Positions 11,801 through 23,116 of a DNA stretch of 64,000 bases are shown here, piece by piece; within the stretch, counting starts at the first letter, position 1, and every line of letters starts with the position of its first letter. The notes below the pieces were generated by a model. That model did no database searches, had not been told where the DNA came from, and was given only the letters and a program-made list of their open reading frames with translations. The DNA is from Platycnemis pennipes (lineage: Eukaryota > Arthropoda > Insecta > Odonata > Platycnemididae): NCBI GenBank assembly GCA_933228895.1, contig OW121846.1, forward strand, positions 114,579,336 to 114,643,335, given 5' to 3'. Both the position numbers and the translations under genes were made by a program.

Positions 11801-12966
11801 AGACTGCCGAGATGAGACTTCCTAGCAAACGTAGGTGTTCGACAGATATTGCGCGTACGGATGCCCCTGTTTGTGCAGTAACGCCATCTATGTATTCAGT
11901 TGACCATATTGAAATGTCATCTATTAAAAATTAATCTGTTATGCTCAACTCTTTTATAAATTTAAATGTACGATATTATATATGGTGTCTAGATTATTAA
12001 TAGCGTAATATATATTTCACTAATATTTTACCGTGACATCGAAACATCCGACAACCGAAGGTCGCAGTCCGCTTAGCAAATTATTTTTGCTAAGTCAGCA
12101 GGCTACTACCCGATCGGCCTCAATGTCATGTGGCCACTGGTGCCACGTCCATGAATTCACCCCATTCCCTCTTCCTTACAGTGCACATACTTTGTTACCA
12201 TGCCAGCCTTTAAGAACTTAATTTCAACAGATTACTTTCGAGGTTATACATTACTAGATTACTACTCGAAGTTATACATTCTGGTTCAATTTTGGTTAAA
12301 CGTATAATTATTTGATCACCCATCCTCCAGGAAGATAAACATATAACTCAAATCGTTACATGAGTTTTAGTTTAAATTTATGCATTGCGGAATTTAAAGT
12401 TATGTTATCGTACCTATTGGTGTGAGAATGAATTGGTCGAGAAGAAGAATAGCGAAGGAAGGCTTCGCATGAAATATAAGTTTTGAAGGGTGCAAAAGCA
12501 AATAATTACGTAAATATGAAGTGGTTCGTCCATAGAAGAATCAAGTGCAGAGTTGCATCAAACCTACCTGATGGCTGGTTATTAATGGTTGCGGTACAAT
12601 TTTTACTCAAATAAAATTATATGACTTCATACATATGCCTTACACACTCATGAAAACACATGATGGATTTTTCTTTAAAGAGATTCCAGAAACGAAGTCA
12701 TAAAGCTAACGTTTCGAAATATATACATTAACACGAAAATCCTTTAGGAATTATCCATTTTGCAAATGCTTACCGGCTTGAGTGTGATATTTATATTTTT
12801 AACTTAAGTTCATGAAAACAATTTTTTTCCCAGCAGGATGTGTTTTTTGGGGTCAATAATTGCCAGGGTGTGGGTAAATCGTATGCTTTTGAAAGTTCTC
12901 AACAAATACTGGTTTCAAAGGTCCACGAACTAGCCGTGAAGACTTTAACGGCGTTACCCGCTGAAA
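11801..12966. other. No recognisable gene
   Basis: AT-rich. Short ORFs only, without motifs. Confidence 0.35.
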
Positions 12967-13073
12967 TTGCACAATAGCAAATTTTCCACAGAGAAAAAAT
13001 CATTTGCCTTGACCGGGACAGTCCCGGTCAAGGCAAATGATTTTTTCTCTGTGGAAAATTTGCTATTGTGCAA
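12967..13073. repeat. 53-bp perfect inverted repeat with a 1-nt spacer
   Basis: Positions 12,967-13,019 are the exact reverse complement of 13,021-13,073, separated by one base (13,020). The centre reads GACCGGGACAGTCCCGGTC. Each arm reads outward from CCCGGTCAAGG, through a T-run, to GTGGAAAATTTGC, which resembles the tail following the B box in the SINE at 40,548-40,591. I infer two head-to-head copies of one SINE tail produced by template switching. No mismatch is seen between arms, so it is recent or maintained by conversion. Confidence 0.9.
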
Positions 13074-13436
13074 ATACTGGTTTTCAAAATGAAGCCGTGC
13101 AGTCTCCTTGTTGACCCTTCTTGTCTAATGAAACCTGTAACTTGTTATATGAGCAAGAAAACGAAGTCATTTCATCACACTACACCTCAGTTTATCTCAT
13201 TGTAACAATGACTGTGAGTTTTTCCCATGCTAGTTATCACGATGGTTAAAAAAATCAAAGACAAATCTTAAATTCATTGAATTGAACGGGAAGAGAAACT
13301 GTAGTTACATATTACCCGTAGAAAGTTCCCCGAAATGTACCCATGTTCCATGAAATTTACCCGAAAAATCATACTTGAGAACACTTTTTGTACAAACATA
13401 ACGCTGGAAAAGCCTGCTCATTGAATAGGGAGCCAA
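13074..13436. other. No recognisable gene
   Basis: AT-rich spacer; nothing identified. Confidence 0.35.
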
Positions 13437-13500
13437 TGGTTTTACGTCCCATCCGACGGACGGAGTGCTTGACTTTTCCACACGCACCCAAAATGCCGAG
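13437..13500 (-). repeat. tRNA-SINE body fragment
   Basis: CGTCCCATCCGACGGACGGAG also occurs (as CGTCCCATCCGACGGACGG) in the SINE at 55,042-55,376, in the same orientation. Only about 60 nt are recognisable. Confidence 0.5.
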
Positions 13501-14029
13501 ATAGAAAGCTAGGGAGCTCGATTAAGTCTCCGTTTTCAAGAAAAATATTATCTCTACCCAATTACCCGCCTACCCTTAATTACGCAAATGAACTAATCTG
13601 TTGGACATCTCTCACGAGTAATTACTACTACTTTTTCAACCCATCTCCTGAGGTTGAGCAGCCACTAATATTACCACTAATTTGGCTGCAGCATAACTGT
13701 ATATAGCCGCTGGCCTAAACTCTATGCAGAGAAAGATACTCTGTATAGGCTTATGGTGCATATATTCCTGCTCATCGTTTTCAGTGTCACGCAAGGTGGA
13801 ATGTATCTCCGGTCATTAGCATGAAATTTACTCCAGGAAAATTAACAGCTCATTGGCCGAAATAACCAGGTTGTTTACGCGCTGGCCTGATAACTTAAAA
13901 GTAGCGACTTCGAATCTCACTCACTGCATGGATATTGCGTTTATCCCAGGATTTAGATCTTATGTTTGACGGTGTAATACAACCACAGTCGTTATTTCAA
14001 CTGTGGTCTCAGGGCTGCTCCACTCTTAA
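13501..14029. other. No recognisable gene
   Basis: No ORF with a motif and no repeat identified. Confidence 0.3.
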
Positions 14030-14200
14030 AGGTGCGACAGACCGGGAGTATGGGTACAAGGATAGAAATAGAAGGGTAGTGAGGAAAAGTGGAGAGAAAC
14101 TCAGCATCGGCATTTGCCCGTTCTTAACGGAAGTTCAAAGGGCACGTAAGGGACAGGCGGCTTGGCGCGTTAGGGGCCAGCCGGCTGGGTGTAACGCCGC
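14030..14200 (-). repeat. Diverged SINE body fragment
   Basis: The run GGAGAGAAACTCAGCATCGG, then CATTTGCCCG and TTCTTAACGGAA, aligns with GGAGAGAAACCCGGCGTCGG, CATTAGCC and CTCTTAACGAAA in the reverse-oriented SINE at 55,042-55,376. No promoter boxes are preserved. Confidence 0.45.
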
Positions 14201-14797
14201 GCTCCTGCACCTGGTTACCCAGATACTTTTTATTATAGTTATTTGTTAGTTTTATGTGATTCATTACACTTAATATTTATTTATTGGTTGCATTAATTGG
14301 GAATGTTTTTGTATTTAAAGTAAAGTTATGATTTTTATTTATTTCGACGTTGTTAGGGTTGTTTAACTTTTGTTTGGAAAAAGTTTGATTGTTGGAATAA
14401 TGAAGGAGACACTGAAAGAATCCGAACTTGTGTTGTGGAGAATTTCTTCTCCTCCGACTGGGATGGTAAGAGATGTAAAGAAGATATAATTCGGGATATA
14501 TAACAAATAGTGCTACCACGCAGCAAGGCGTTTCATTGGGCTCCCGAAGAAAATAAACAATGTCTCGTGGTACCGCAAGTATCTGCAGATGAGTTTTGAT
14601 AGCCTCATAAATAACATCACAACTCACTAAATTACATTGTGAATACCTCTGTACCTAGCAGATTTTCTTTAGGTATCTCAATAAGAATGAGCATTTTTAT
14701 TGAAAACTTTACATTATAATCATTGTATAGCACAAAATATATTTTAAAATTCAGTGGGGTAACTTCAGGCAGATTCCAGCAACAGGGTCTAGTACAA
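14201..14797. other. No recognisable gene
   Basis: AT-rich sequence with short antisense ORFs and no motifs. Its right end may belong to the element carrying the minisatellite at 14,798. Confidence 0.3.
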
Positions 14798-14943
14798 CTC
14801 GGCGCGGCCACCTCGGCGCGGCCACTTCGGCGCGGCCGCCTCGGCGCAAGCCACCTCGGCGCAGGCCCAACTCGGCGCAGGCCCATCTCGGCGCGGGCCA
14901 CATCGGCGCAGGCCACCTCGGCGCGGGCCATCACGGCGAGGCC
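14798..14943. repeat. GC-rich minisatellite, ~10 units of 14-16 nt
   Basis: Units are variants of CTCGGCGCGGGCCAC. The first three are 14 nt (…GCGGCCAC), later ones 15-16 nt (…GCAGGCCCA). Translated, the array gives ATSAR-type five-residue repeats, but flanking sequence offers no gene. The same family occurs inverted at 22,309-22,427 with the same order of unit variants. ORFs reported across it are by-products of the repeat. Confidence 0.9.
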
Positions 14944-15148
14944 AATGTATTTAATACTGGATGTTTCTAAGTGTGGACATATATATGGACCACATTTAAA
15001 ATGAAGTGTAGGAGGTAGTTTGTTTACTTGGGTTTGTATCTTAAATGGAAATGGACGCAGTAGGAGGGGAATTTCTTTGACGAGAGAGGTGTTTACTAAT
15101 ATGAGAGAGCTTTTGACGAGAAATTTGAGCATAGATGTATATACTTTT

Positions 15149-15836
15149 ACATCTACGTGGTACCCTGCAAGACTCCGCGAGGGTGTGTGGCAGGGGGTGA
15201 GGAACACCAAACATCACTATTGATTGACTATGCAACTGGAGCTACCATGTAATGCTAACGATGCAAGGAAGAGCTACCACTACAGGCTACTCTAACAATT
15301 TTTCACTTACTTTTAAATATGCTATGCCGCCTATTATATTTTCTAATGGTAAGAGGGAAATATGACATTTTAAATCTATCGGTATAACAAGCCATCTGTC
15401 TAATCTTATTTCTCTGGTCAAATCTAGCATAATACGCAGGAGTTCTTAATATATACCTAACTACTTCAGTAAAGTTTTCCGTTTTAAATTTCCTTCTGTA
15501 CATAAATGATATCAATAAGGAGGTAAAAAGTAATATTCTATTTGCCGATGATGCAGTGGTCTACAGAGAAATTATTAGTCCAGCGATAAAGAATCTTTGC
15601 ATGATGACATATTAGCAATTGAGAAATGGCGTGATACATGGCAGTTGGAAATAAATTTTAAAAAATGTGTGGTAATGAATTTTTGGAAAGAGACTACTTC
15701 TCCCCCTAATACTTATTGCATAATGAATAGTAAATTTACAAACATGGAGTCCGCTAAATATCTTGGAATAATACTAACACATGATCTTCCTTGGGGTAAA
15801 CACATAAGAGAAATTATGGGTCAAGCCACGGATTAA
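15149..15836 (-). mobile_element. CR1-like LINE copy with 5' inversion (twin priming)
   Basis: Left to right: a minus-oriented family tail (15,149-15,216), then a minus-strand frame (15,515-15,303) covering the RT C-terminus (KFKTENFTEVVRYILRTPAYY, TDRFKMSYFPLTIR). Directly abutting is a plus-strand segment (~15,505-15,836) with LLYINDI, FADDAVVYRE and YLGIILTHDLPWGKHIREIM, which lies upstream of the C-terminus in the protein. The junction is near AAATTT at ~15,490-15,505. About 115 codons between the two segments are missing. Both are parts of one ORF2, so this is a 3' part plus an inverted 5' part, as expected from twin-primed reverse transcription. Several frame breaks; inactive. Confidence 0.8.
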
Positions 15837-17459
15837 TATATAGGATAGGAATGTCAACAAAGAAATTCGTACCCTTAGTGTACGGTTTCCTTCTTCCGCC
15901 GCAAGTTGTCGCTAGCATCTAGCGATGCTAGCTTTTGAGCGTTGCACTGAAATAATCTAATTTAAAGAGTTGCAGGAATGAAAATATGGTTCCCAAAAAT
16001 TTGAAACCCAAGCAAAGTACACCTTATTTACTCGTACTAATTTTCCAATTTCTATCCACCGCGAAAAAAATTAATTTTACGTTGCAAGTGGGTGGAAAAC
16101 GTGGGTGACAAGTGCACAAATCTCGCATAGTATATTTGCATTTTTGGAACTAAACATTATGGTGGAATTGAAATTATCTCAGCTTCTTTCGTCATAATGC
16201 AGAGAAGCGTTTGAACGTTGCTAAGTTGGTTTCTTATTCTCTCTAAGTTTCATATTGTTACGTATGATTAGGTCATAGGAGGCGTGCCAATTTTTTGTGA
16301 CATTTATAGGTGCATAGGGGTTTGCAGAATCCTTAAAAATCAAAGTAAGTTTAACAGAGAGGCAAAGTGATGTTAATAGGAGATAATACCAACGGAAGGA
16401 CATTTTAGTATTTATATTTAATATCACATCATCAGAATATTCAAATAAAATAAGCATTTTTAACCAGTAAATTTCAATTATTTTAATTGGAACCTTTAAG
16501 GAAAAGTTGACACGCGCTAATTGCAATTTAATTTAAACCCTTTTAATGCCAATTATAAGTGTAGTACCTAATAAAAACATAAGCTTGAGTTTTGTCTTCA
16601 ACATGCGTGATAGTGTTATAAAATTACTTTGATAAAGAGTATCCTTTTATAACTTTAAGAACCTCATACTTTGAGGCATATTTCCGCTTTACCTTCACAG
16701 CACTTTAACGACATTAAAAAACTATTCAAGCGTTGTGGCAATATCATATACATTCAGAAGCAATTATTAATAATGTAGTTAATGCACGAATTATTAAAAA
16801 TGCGTAAAAGAATTAACTCATTATGCTTATAACGTGCATTTTTACCATTTCAAGCTCACTCAACATATTCAAAAAATTCCTTCGTGATACAGAGAGATAA
16901 GATGAGACAAGGAAATCCATGATTCGGAGAAGATACTGATTTTATTTTATTGTCATACAAAACATTTTTAAACTCATTGAATTTAAAATGCAAATCAAAA
17001 TTTTAAATTGCATCATGTTTTATGAAAATGAGAGGATTTTTCGGTAGACTGATTTTAAAAAAAATTAAGTCTGCATTTATTCTTTTATACTGCTGCCTAA
17101 GTCTAATTAAAATGAAATAATGTAAAATATGTGTTATCATATCAGTCCCATGTGTTCCAAAGGGAAATGTAAAACACATATTGTCCAAGCATAATTCTAA
17201 TGTTCTAGAATAGCAATCTGGAAACATTATATTGCTAATAAGGATATGCTCCACTTGCCTCAGCATAATGTAAAGGTTATTTTGCTTTATAATAGAACTC
17301 CTAGAATTCAACAATGCTAGCATATTGACGTCACTTTTAGATTTGTATTAATCCAAAGAACTGGGACAATCAATGCAGTGTACACATTTTCTGAATTTCC
17401 TACAGAGAAATCCAACCACATAATAGATGGGTGGATATCTGGATGATATAAGGTACCTA
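15837..17459. other. No recognisable gene
   Basis: AT-rich. Minus-strand ORFs at 16,221-16,526 and 17,003-17,323 are low-complexity and without motifs. Confidence 0.35.
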
Positions 17460-18840
17460 CGCCATATTCCGACACGGGAATAATTCCGACACCCGGGTGC
17501 AATGCTAAAAGTACTGAAATTGGTGGACAATTGTCATTAAATATGGGACTGGCATCTATCAACGAGGAGACACAAAAAGTTACCTTGTCCTAGGTGTGGC
17601 GCTCGTTGTATTAGTGCACATTTTGTGTTCTAGTGCGAAAGGCGTGCGTCTTGAGGTGTCATTTTAACCAATTTTCTGTGTTTCATTTTTAGAAAGTGAT
17701 ATATATTGTATATCGCTTAGCAGCCTATTGTTGCTGAATAGTGCAGCATGCATAGTTAGGAGAAATAATTGATACACAGTGAGAATTTCAAGAATGAGTT
17801 AGAAAGATCGTGGATTCCCTAATTCCGACAGGTGTCGGAATAAGGACTAGCGGCTCTTAATTTCCGTTTAACTCGCACATAACAGTACCGGAGGTCGTTG
17901 AATTATGTGCTACTTTTGTAAACAGCTACTGTGGTTTTTCAGAGCTCAATGATTAGCTGTTTCCTTACATAAAAATATTTAATGAGGAGAACGAAAATTC
18001 ATTGAAATAACTGTTGCAAGTTATGCACGAATTTTCTTCGTTCAGAAAATAATATGATAAAAAAATATTGGTCGTCTGCTCTTTTGGTTTGTGATCAAGA
18101 GAAGGAATTATGCCGGAGAATTTTTTTTTCGGAGAGGTAGGGATGCCGGTAACTGGTCGACTGAGAAGAAGGGTCTATGCCCACTCTGAAATCAATGGAA
18201 TCACACAATTTCGATGAAAACGCAGGATTAGCTGGTAGAATGTTGATGAAGTTATTTTTGAACAGATGCATGGATGTATCAAAGAGAAGGGCTCAGAGAA
18301 TGAACCAAGGTAGAGCCATGAAATTAAAACGCATGCTCGTGAAATATTACTTTGAAAAGCTAAAAAGTATCGTGATTGAACACTATCTTATGCAAATGCC
18401 AGGAAATAATTACAACATTGATAAAAAAGCATTCCGGAAAAAAGAAATCCTGAACTGGAGACGCAGGCAAGCCGGGTGCTAGTGAAATGCCTTCCAATAA
18501 AAAAGAGCGCCGGTATTTCACCATTTTCAGAGAGGACAGGGTGCCGATATTAGTCTGTGCAGCGTCTGCAAACAGTATGTCCATGAGGAATGTGCAGATG
18601 CTAAATTTCGTAGAATTTTCTTCTGTCCTTAATGCTATGACTAGTAAAATATTTTCAAGTATTGTCATGAACGCTTTATTATGAAATTATTGCTTTCTTT
18701 TGCGTAAATAAAACTTATTTCATTACAGTTTCCTACTCATTTTTTTGCTTTTTAGCTCTTAAACTTACGAACCACACACTGTCGGAATTATAAGCATATC
18801 TGTGTCGGAATTCGGGCCATGGGGTCCAAATTCCGACATT
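17460..18840 (+). mobile_element. Degenerate pogo/Tigger-like DNA element
   Basis: The nonamer ATTCCGACA recurs in paired form at the left (17,465 and 17,483) and inverted at the right (TGTCGGAAT at 18,780 and 18,803), plus ATTCCGACA at 18,830. A palindromic copy ATTCCGACAGGTGTCGGAAT sits at 17,822-17,841. The transposase remnant at 18,177-18,640 lies between. The paired terminal motifs look like subterminal transposase-binding sites. Exact ends and target duplication are not resolved. Confidence 0.55.
18177..18640 (+). pseudogene. pogo/Tigger-like transposase remnant, internally deleted
   Basis: The frame 18,177-18,482 contains HNFDENAGLAGRMLMKLFL, SKRRAQRMNQGRA and PGNNYNIDKKAFR, matching the region of Tigger-like transposases between the DNA-binding domain and the first catalytic Asp (family consensus YNxDExG). 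In another frame, 18,560-18,633 reads CSVCKQYVHEECADAKFRR and FFCP, the C-terminal PHD-like zinc cluster common in insect members. The DDE core between these is missing, so the copy is an internal deletion derivative. Confidence 0.65.
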
Positions 18841-19420
18841 TTAACATATTTTATTCAAACTGATGTAACTGTGAAAACAGTGCATACATTACCAAGCAAA
18901 TCAGAGTTGAGTATTGTGCACAGCACGGGCAACGTTTCGTACAAATATGGGCTTTGTACTAACTATAGTTTTTTTTTTATCATGAAACCTTAGCGTGTCG
19001 CAATATAGATCAGTTACATTATAATAGAAATACGATGAATCGTTATTTATGGTTATATATACGTGAAATGCCACGAAAAAATTTGGTTTTAATTCTTAAT
19101 ATAACGAGGCTGAAGATGATTGTGACAACAGTACACCACACTTCTTTAGGCATTGTCCTAGTTTTCTTTGACAAAGACCTCACAGTGACAATAGCGCAAG
19201 AGTTGGAAATGTTTTCTTGCTGAAATAGCCACAGACTAAATTACGCTAACTGGCCACTAAATAATTAAACAATTCATTACTAATCGATGTTTTCACATGC
19301 AAGCAATGCATCCAGAAAAATTCTAGCATCGTTAGGCAGTAGCGACAACTGGTGGCGAAACACTGAAACCGTACACGAATGGTACGCTTTCGCTATAAGG
19401 CGATAGCATTAAGCTTCAGG
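18841..19420. other. No recognisable gene
   Basis: Short plus-strand ORFs (18,802-19,223) without motifs; nothing assignable. Confidence 0.35.
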
Positions 19421-19424
19421 GGGC

Positions 19425-19640
19425 TGGGTCAAGCTAATCGTTAAACTGGGATTCATCTGCGTAATATAAATTATATCTGGGTAGATTTAAATATAGACTG
19501 GGATTAAGCAAAAGAGTACTGGGCAAAAATGACGACAATATACGAGAAATTAGCGACTTTTCCCTTGTTATACCTTATTTAGAATACGCTGCCAGAATAC
19601 GGGGTTCTTTATCTAGACGGATCCCTCTAATTTTATCTTC
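19425..19640 (+). pseudogene. CR1-like RT shard
   Basis: After GGGTCAAGCTAATCG the plus strand encodes pieces equivalent to KLGFIKRVLG, then REISDFSLVIPYLEYAA, the thumb-region motif of the same CR1-like family as at 56,530. A ~45-nt insertion that partly repeats its flank splits KLGF from KRVLG. Short, frame-broken, with no tail. Confidence 0.65.
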
Positions 19641-20103
19641 ATGGCGTAACCTTATATGTTACGCTGGTGTTGATAAAATAACTGCAGCTTCTGCTGATAG
19701 GCCGTTAACCTTATATTTTTGCATGTGATTTATTTTGTATTTCAACTTACGATTTTATAATGATTCACAGTTTCTATTACTTTTAATATTTGTAATGGAA
19801 TTTAATACTATTTGGCAACACTGCATTGATGTGTATACGATCGTTCTGAAGTGGTATTATTTATATGTTTTTTCCGAGTATTTTTTGTGTTACGTTCCAT
19901 AATTTTGGGCTGTCACCACGCAAGTAACTCTAAACTAACTTGGTGAACGTTGGTGAATGTGGATATCGTCAGTGAGATACATTTTTTTCACTTTTTTACG
20001 TTGTATTTACATATTGAAAAAAGTGACTGTCGTTATCCTTCTCTAGAGCTAGAATCGTGTACTTTAGTGCATTATTAATGTTTATTTGCTTATATAAGTG
20101 ATA

Positions 20104-20994
20104 ATGAAGTGCTCTAGATGTGAGGAAGTACTCCCAGGAGATGGAGACTTTGTCAGATGTCGATGTTGTGATGGTAACATTCACTATGAATGTTCCGGCA
20201 TCAAGGAGTCCACATACCGATCAATGTCCAGAAAAGCTAAAGATTCCTGGAAATGTGCAACCTGCAGAACAATTACCGCGGCTACTTCTGCAAAAACTGC
20301 AGAAATAAAAACAAATGGAGCGGCCTCTTCCCCTGGAGTTGAATCTTCTGCTTCTGATGACGGTAAACCTAGACTCACAAACCTATCGCAAGATATAAGT
20401 GATATAAAAAATAGTTTATCTTTTTTATGCGATAAATACGATGGACTTTGTGAACAGATTAGTGTCATTAAAGAACTTAGAGAAATCATAACCGAGCTAA
20501 AATCAGAAATTCAAGAAAGGAATAAAACAATTGTAAATCTCCAACACAAAATTAGAGAAATGGAACAAAAACAAATAAGTAAATCAATAGAGATTGTTGG
20601 AGTTAATATAACAAAAAATGAGAGTTGTTACGATGTGATCAATGATTTGGCTACAACCATGGGTATAGATAACTTTAATATGAGACTTATCTTGTTCCTA
20701 AAAAGAAAGAAGAGGGCAAAAGTAAGATGATTGTTAAGTTTACTTCACGAATTATGTGGGAAGAGTGGATTGTAAAAACACAAATTTTAAAAAATGTGAA
20801 CAAATATAAAGGTATATATGTAAATGAATCTCTTTCGAGCTACTTCAATGAATTATTATGGAAAGCAAAAATGAAATGTAAGGAGAAACAATACAAATAT
20901 GTTTGGGTAAAATTTGGTAAAATTTTAGTAAAAAAAGATCCTAATGCTTTAACAATAAGAATTAGTGATGATAAAGATCTTAATAGAATTAATT
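20104..20994 (+). pseudogene. LINE ORF1: PHD finger, coiled coil, RNA-binding-like end
   Basis: ATG 20104 opens a frame to 20,730 with a full PHD-type zinc pattern: CSRCEE, CRCCDGNIHYEC and KCATC. It is followed by a Ser/Thr-rich linker and a coiled coil of about 90 residues (KNSLSFLCDK to IREMEQKQ), then the start of an RRM-like fold (SIEIVGVNI, CYDVINDLATTMGI). The frame is lost near 20,680-20,730 and resumes in the next frame (20,727-20,996) with FTSRIMWEEWI and GIYVNESLS, so one small indel separates the halves. PHD plus coiled-coil ORF1 proteins are known from insect non-LTR elements. It sits 50 nt upstream of the endonuclease ORF. Confidence 0.75.
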
Positions 20995-21042
20995 GATCAT
21001 CTGATTTGAGTGTAGCAAATTTAGTGTATATATAGATACATA

Positions 21043-22005
21043 ATGGATGTTATAGATATTATAAGTAAAACCAAGGAGATAAGGTGTTATTGTTATCACA
21101 ATTTTGACTATATTGTTAAAGCTAATTATAATCTCAATATTTTCCATTTAAATATTAGATCAATGAAAAGAAACTGGGATGAAATAAGCATTATTTTACA
21201 TAATTTATCACAAAAACTAACTTTTGATGTACTGGTATTTACTGAAGTTAATTTGAATGAATCTGAGCTTGTGTTATATAATATAGATAATTACAAAATA
21301 TTTTCTAAATTAAGAAAGGGAAGAAGAGGAGGAGGAATTGTAATGTATGTAAAGAACTCTGTACATTTTCAGGAGCAAAATATTTCTACTAAATCTTGTG
21401 AATCAATATTAGGCACCATGACCTTAGGTGGTATAGAAATGACTATACTTTGTGTTTACCGACCACCTCATTGCAAAGTTACTGATTTTATTAAGGAATT
21501 GAAGAAAATTATAGATGTATTCTGTATGGAAGAGTGTGTACTAATTGGAGACATGAATATTGATATGAAGGACAACAGTAGTATAAATACAATTAGATAT
21601 AAAGATCTTCTTGTAGCAAATGGTTTTGTTAATCTAATTACTGACTATACTCGTGAAGAAGTAATTAGTAATAGAATATCTAGGACATGCATTGATCACA
21701 TCAATTATAAAGGGAAATTGTTTCAAACGGATGGCATAATCTTAAAAACTAAAATATCTGACCATTATGTTACTGCTGCTGGTTTTTCATGGTCTAGTCA
21801 CAATATGTTAGGGAACAGAGGGGGAAATAATTGTAACATTAGATATATTTCCCAAAATAAAATGAATTATCTCATGAATAACAATAACTGGTGTAATGTG
21901 TTGGAATGCAACGAGCCTGATGTGTTGTATGACAAATTGTGTACTGTATTTTTTTGTATGTACGACTGTATTTTTCAGTCCAATAAGCAAAATTCTAAAC
22001 GCTAA
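21043..22005 (+). CDS. LINE ORF2 N-terminus: APE-type endonuclease, no RT
   Basis: An uninterrupted 320-codon frame. It shows the endonuclease/exonuclease/phosphatase layout: FHLNIRSM at residue ~33, FTEVNLNE (metal-binding Glu) near 68, GGIVMYVK, CVYRPPH, LIGDMNIDM (Asp/Asn pair), TCIDHINY and ISDHY (catalytic Asp-His). The protein stops about 70 residues after SDHY, before any reverse transcriptase motif, and none follows within the next 300 bp. It is either an internally deleted LINE or an endonuclease-only derivative. Preceded by the damaged ORF1. Confidence 0.8.
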   Translation: MDVIDIISKTKEIRCYCYHNFDYIVKANYNLNIFHLNIRSMKRNWDEISIILHNLSQKLTFDVLVFTEVNLNESELVLYNIDNYKIFSKLRKGRRGGGIVMYVKNSVHFQEQNISTKSCESILGTMTLGGIEMTILCVYRPPHCKVTDFIKELKKIIDVFCMEECVLIGDMNIDMKDNSSINTIRYKDLLVANGFVNLITDYTREEVISNRISRTCIDHINYKGKLFQTDGIILKTKISDHYVTAAGFSWSSHNMLGNRGGNNCNIRYISQNKMNYLMNNNNWCNVLECNEPDVLYDKLCTVFFCMYDCIFQSNKQNSKR

Positions 22006-22308
22006 TGTAAAATATAAAAAATGTTGTAAATTACGGGAAACAGTAACTGAATATTAGTAATGAAATGATACATTGGTATCGGCACGTCCTTATGAATAGT
22101 TTCATATAATTTAACTCACTCTTCTATATGTCCCATAAAAATAGTCGTCAATGTAATTTATAATTTTTAGCATTAAGGTATGTTGCCTGGCAAGGCATGA
22201 TCATTTTCAACAATAGCTTTTGAAAAGATGTCTGTTGAAGAGGCAGATACTCGGTGCCATTAGTATTTTTACATGAGCATCTGTCCCGGTACTTAAGATC
22301 TCTGTTCT
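22006..22308. other. Spacer, possible 3' end of the LINE
   Basis: AT-rich; no poly(A) or hexamer tail is obvious. No gene. Confidence 0.3.
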
Positions 22309-22427
22309 CCGCGCCGAGGTGGGCCTGCGCCGAGATGGCCCGCGCCGAGGTGGCCCGCGCCGAGATGGGCTTGCGCCGAGGTGGCTTGCGACGAGGTGGC
22401 CGCGCCGAAGTGGCCGCGCCGAAGTGT
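22309..22427. repeat. Second GC-rich minisatellite array, inverted copy
   Basis: About 8 units of GCGCCGAGGTGGCCC type, the reverse complement of the 14,798 family. Read in reverse, the first units are again 14 nt with the TTCGGCGCGG variant, followed by GCAAG then 15-16-nt units, so the order of variants matches the first array. Confidence 0.9.
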
Positions 22428-22549
22428 CCCATTCCCTCCAGCAACATTCAATATGATTTTAAAATTAAAATATTTATGGATTATCGAGTAGTAATTCCGC
22501 CAAACGGGTCTGTCTAAACATAACATCGCGACATTCCATTCGTCTATAT

Positions 22550-22632
22550 ATTCTATCCCCACATTACTTCTGTAATTATCTAGTAAATTAAAGATTCCTA
22601 TTAAAAATTCTCATTAATAAGTATTCTCTGAA
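22550..22632 (+). repeat. ~80-bp dispersed direct repeat, copy 1
   Basis: CTATCCCC, CTGTAATTATC and GATTCCTATTAAAAATTCTC are shared in order with 26,209-26,290. This copy lies just outside the left TTAA of the full-length piggyBac. Confidence 0.7.
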
Positions 22633-23116
22633 TATTTATGTTTAACCCTCCTGTTCCCCTGGGGTCTACATTATCCGAAACGAAATTTTGTGCAACATAA
22701 TTTCTTTGTACCTTGACTTTATGGATTCTTATTTAATGACTTTGTTTCCAATAGTATTCCTTGTGTCCTAACATATAAAAATAAATTGTATATTATCTAT
22801 TTTCTTGCAAAACTAAATTGTTACACTTGTGCTTCTTGGGTCAATATGACCCGATGTTCTCGGTAACCAATTTCTCATTTTATTTGGGATATTTCTGCCT
22901 GGAAATTCAAAATATGTTAGTCTCAAATTGTTACTAGGTAGCAGGCATGACGGGAATGGCTCGTGCCGGCCTCATATTTCATGCGGGTTGGCAGGCGGGG
23001 GTGAAGGGGCCACCCAAGTTGCTGGTCGTGAAACCAACACGAGGGTTGGACGGAGTCCTTAGCGGGGCGGCCTGGCAATACATATCTTAGGGACCAATCG
23101 TTTCTAGGAATACATA

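Noticed and set aside
14798..14943. Regular GC-rich repeats that could suggest a CRISPR array
   Set aside because: Units are contiguous with no unique spacers; it is a minisatellite in a eukaryotic genome.
14632..15210. 192-codon minus-strand ORF and 93-codon plus-strand ORF
   Set aside because: Their middle is the minisatellite translated; no motif outside it.
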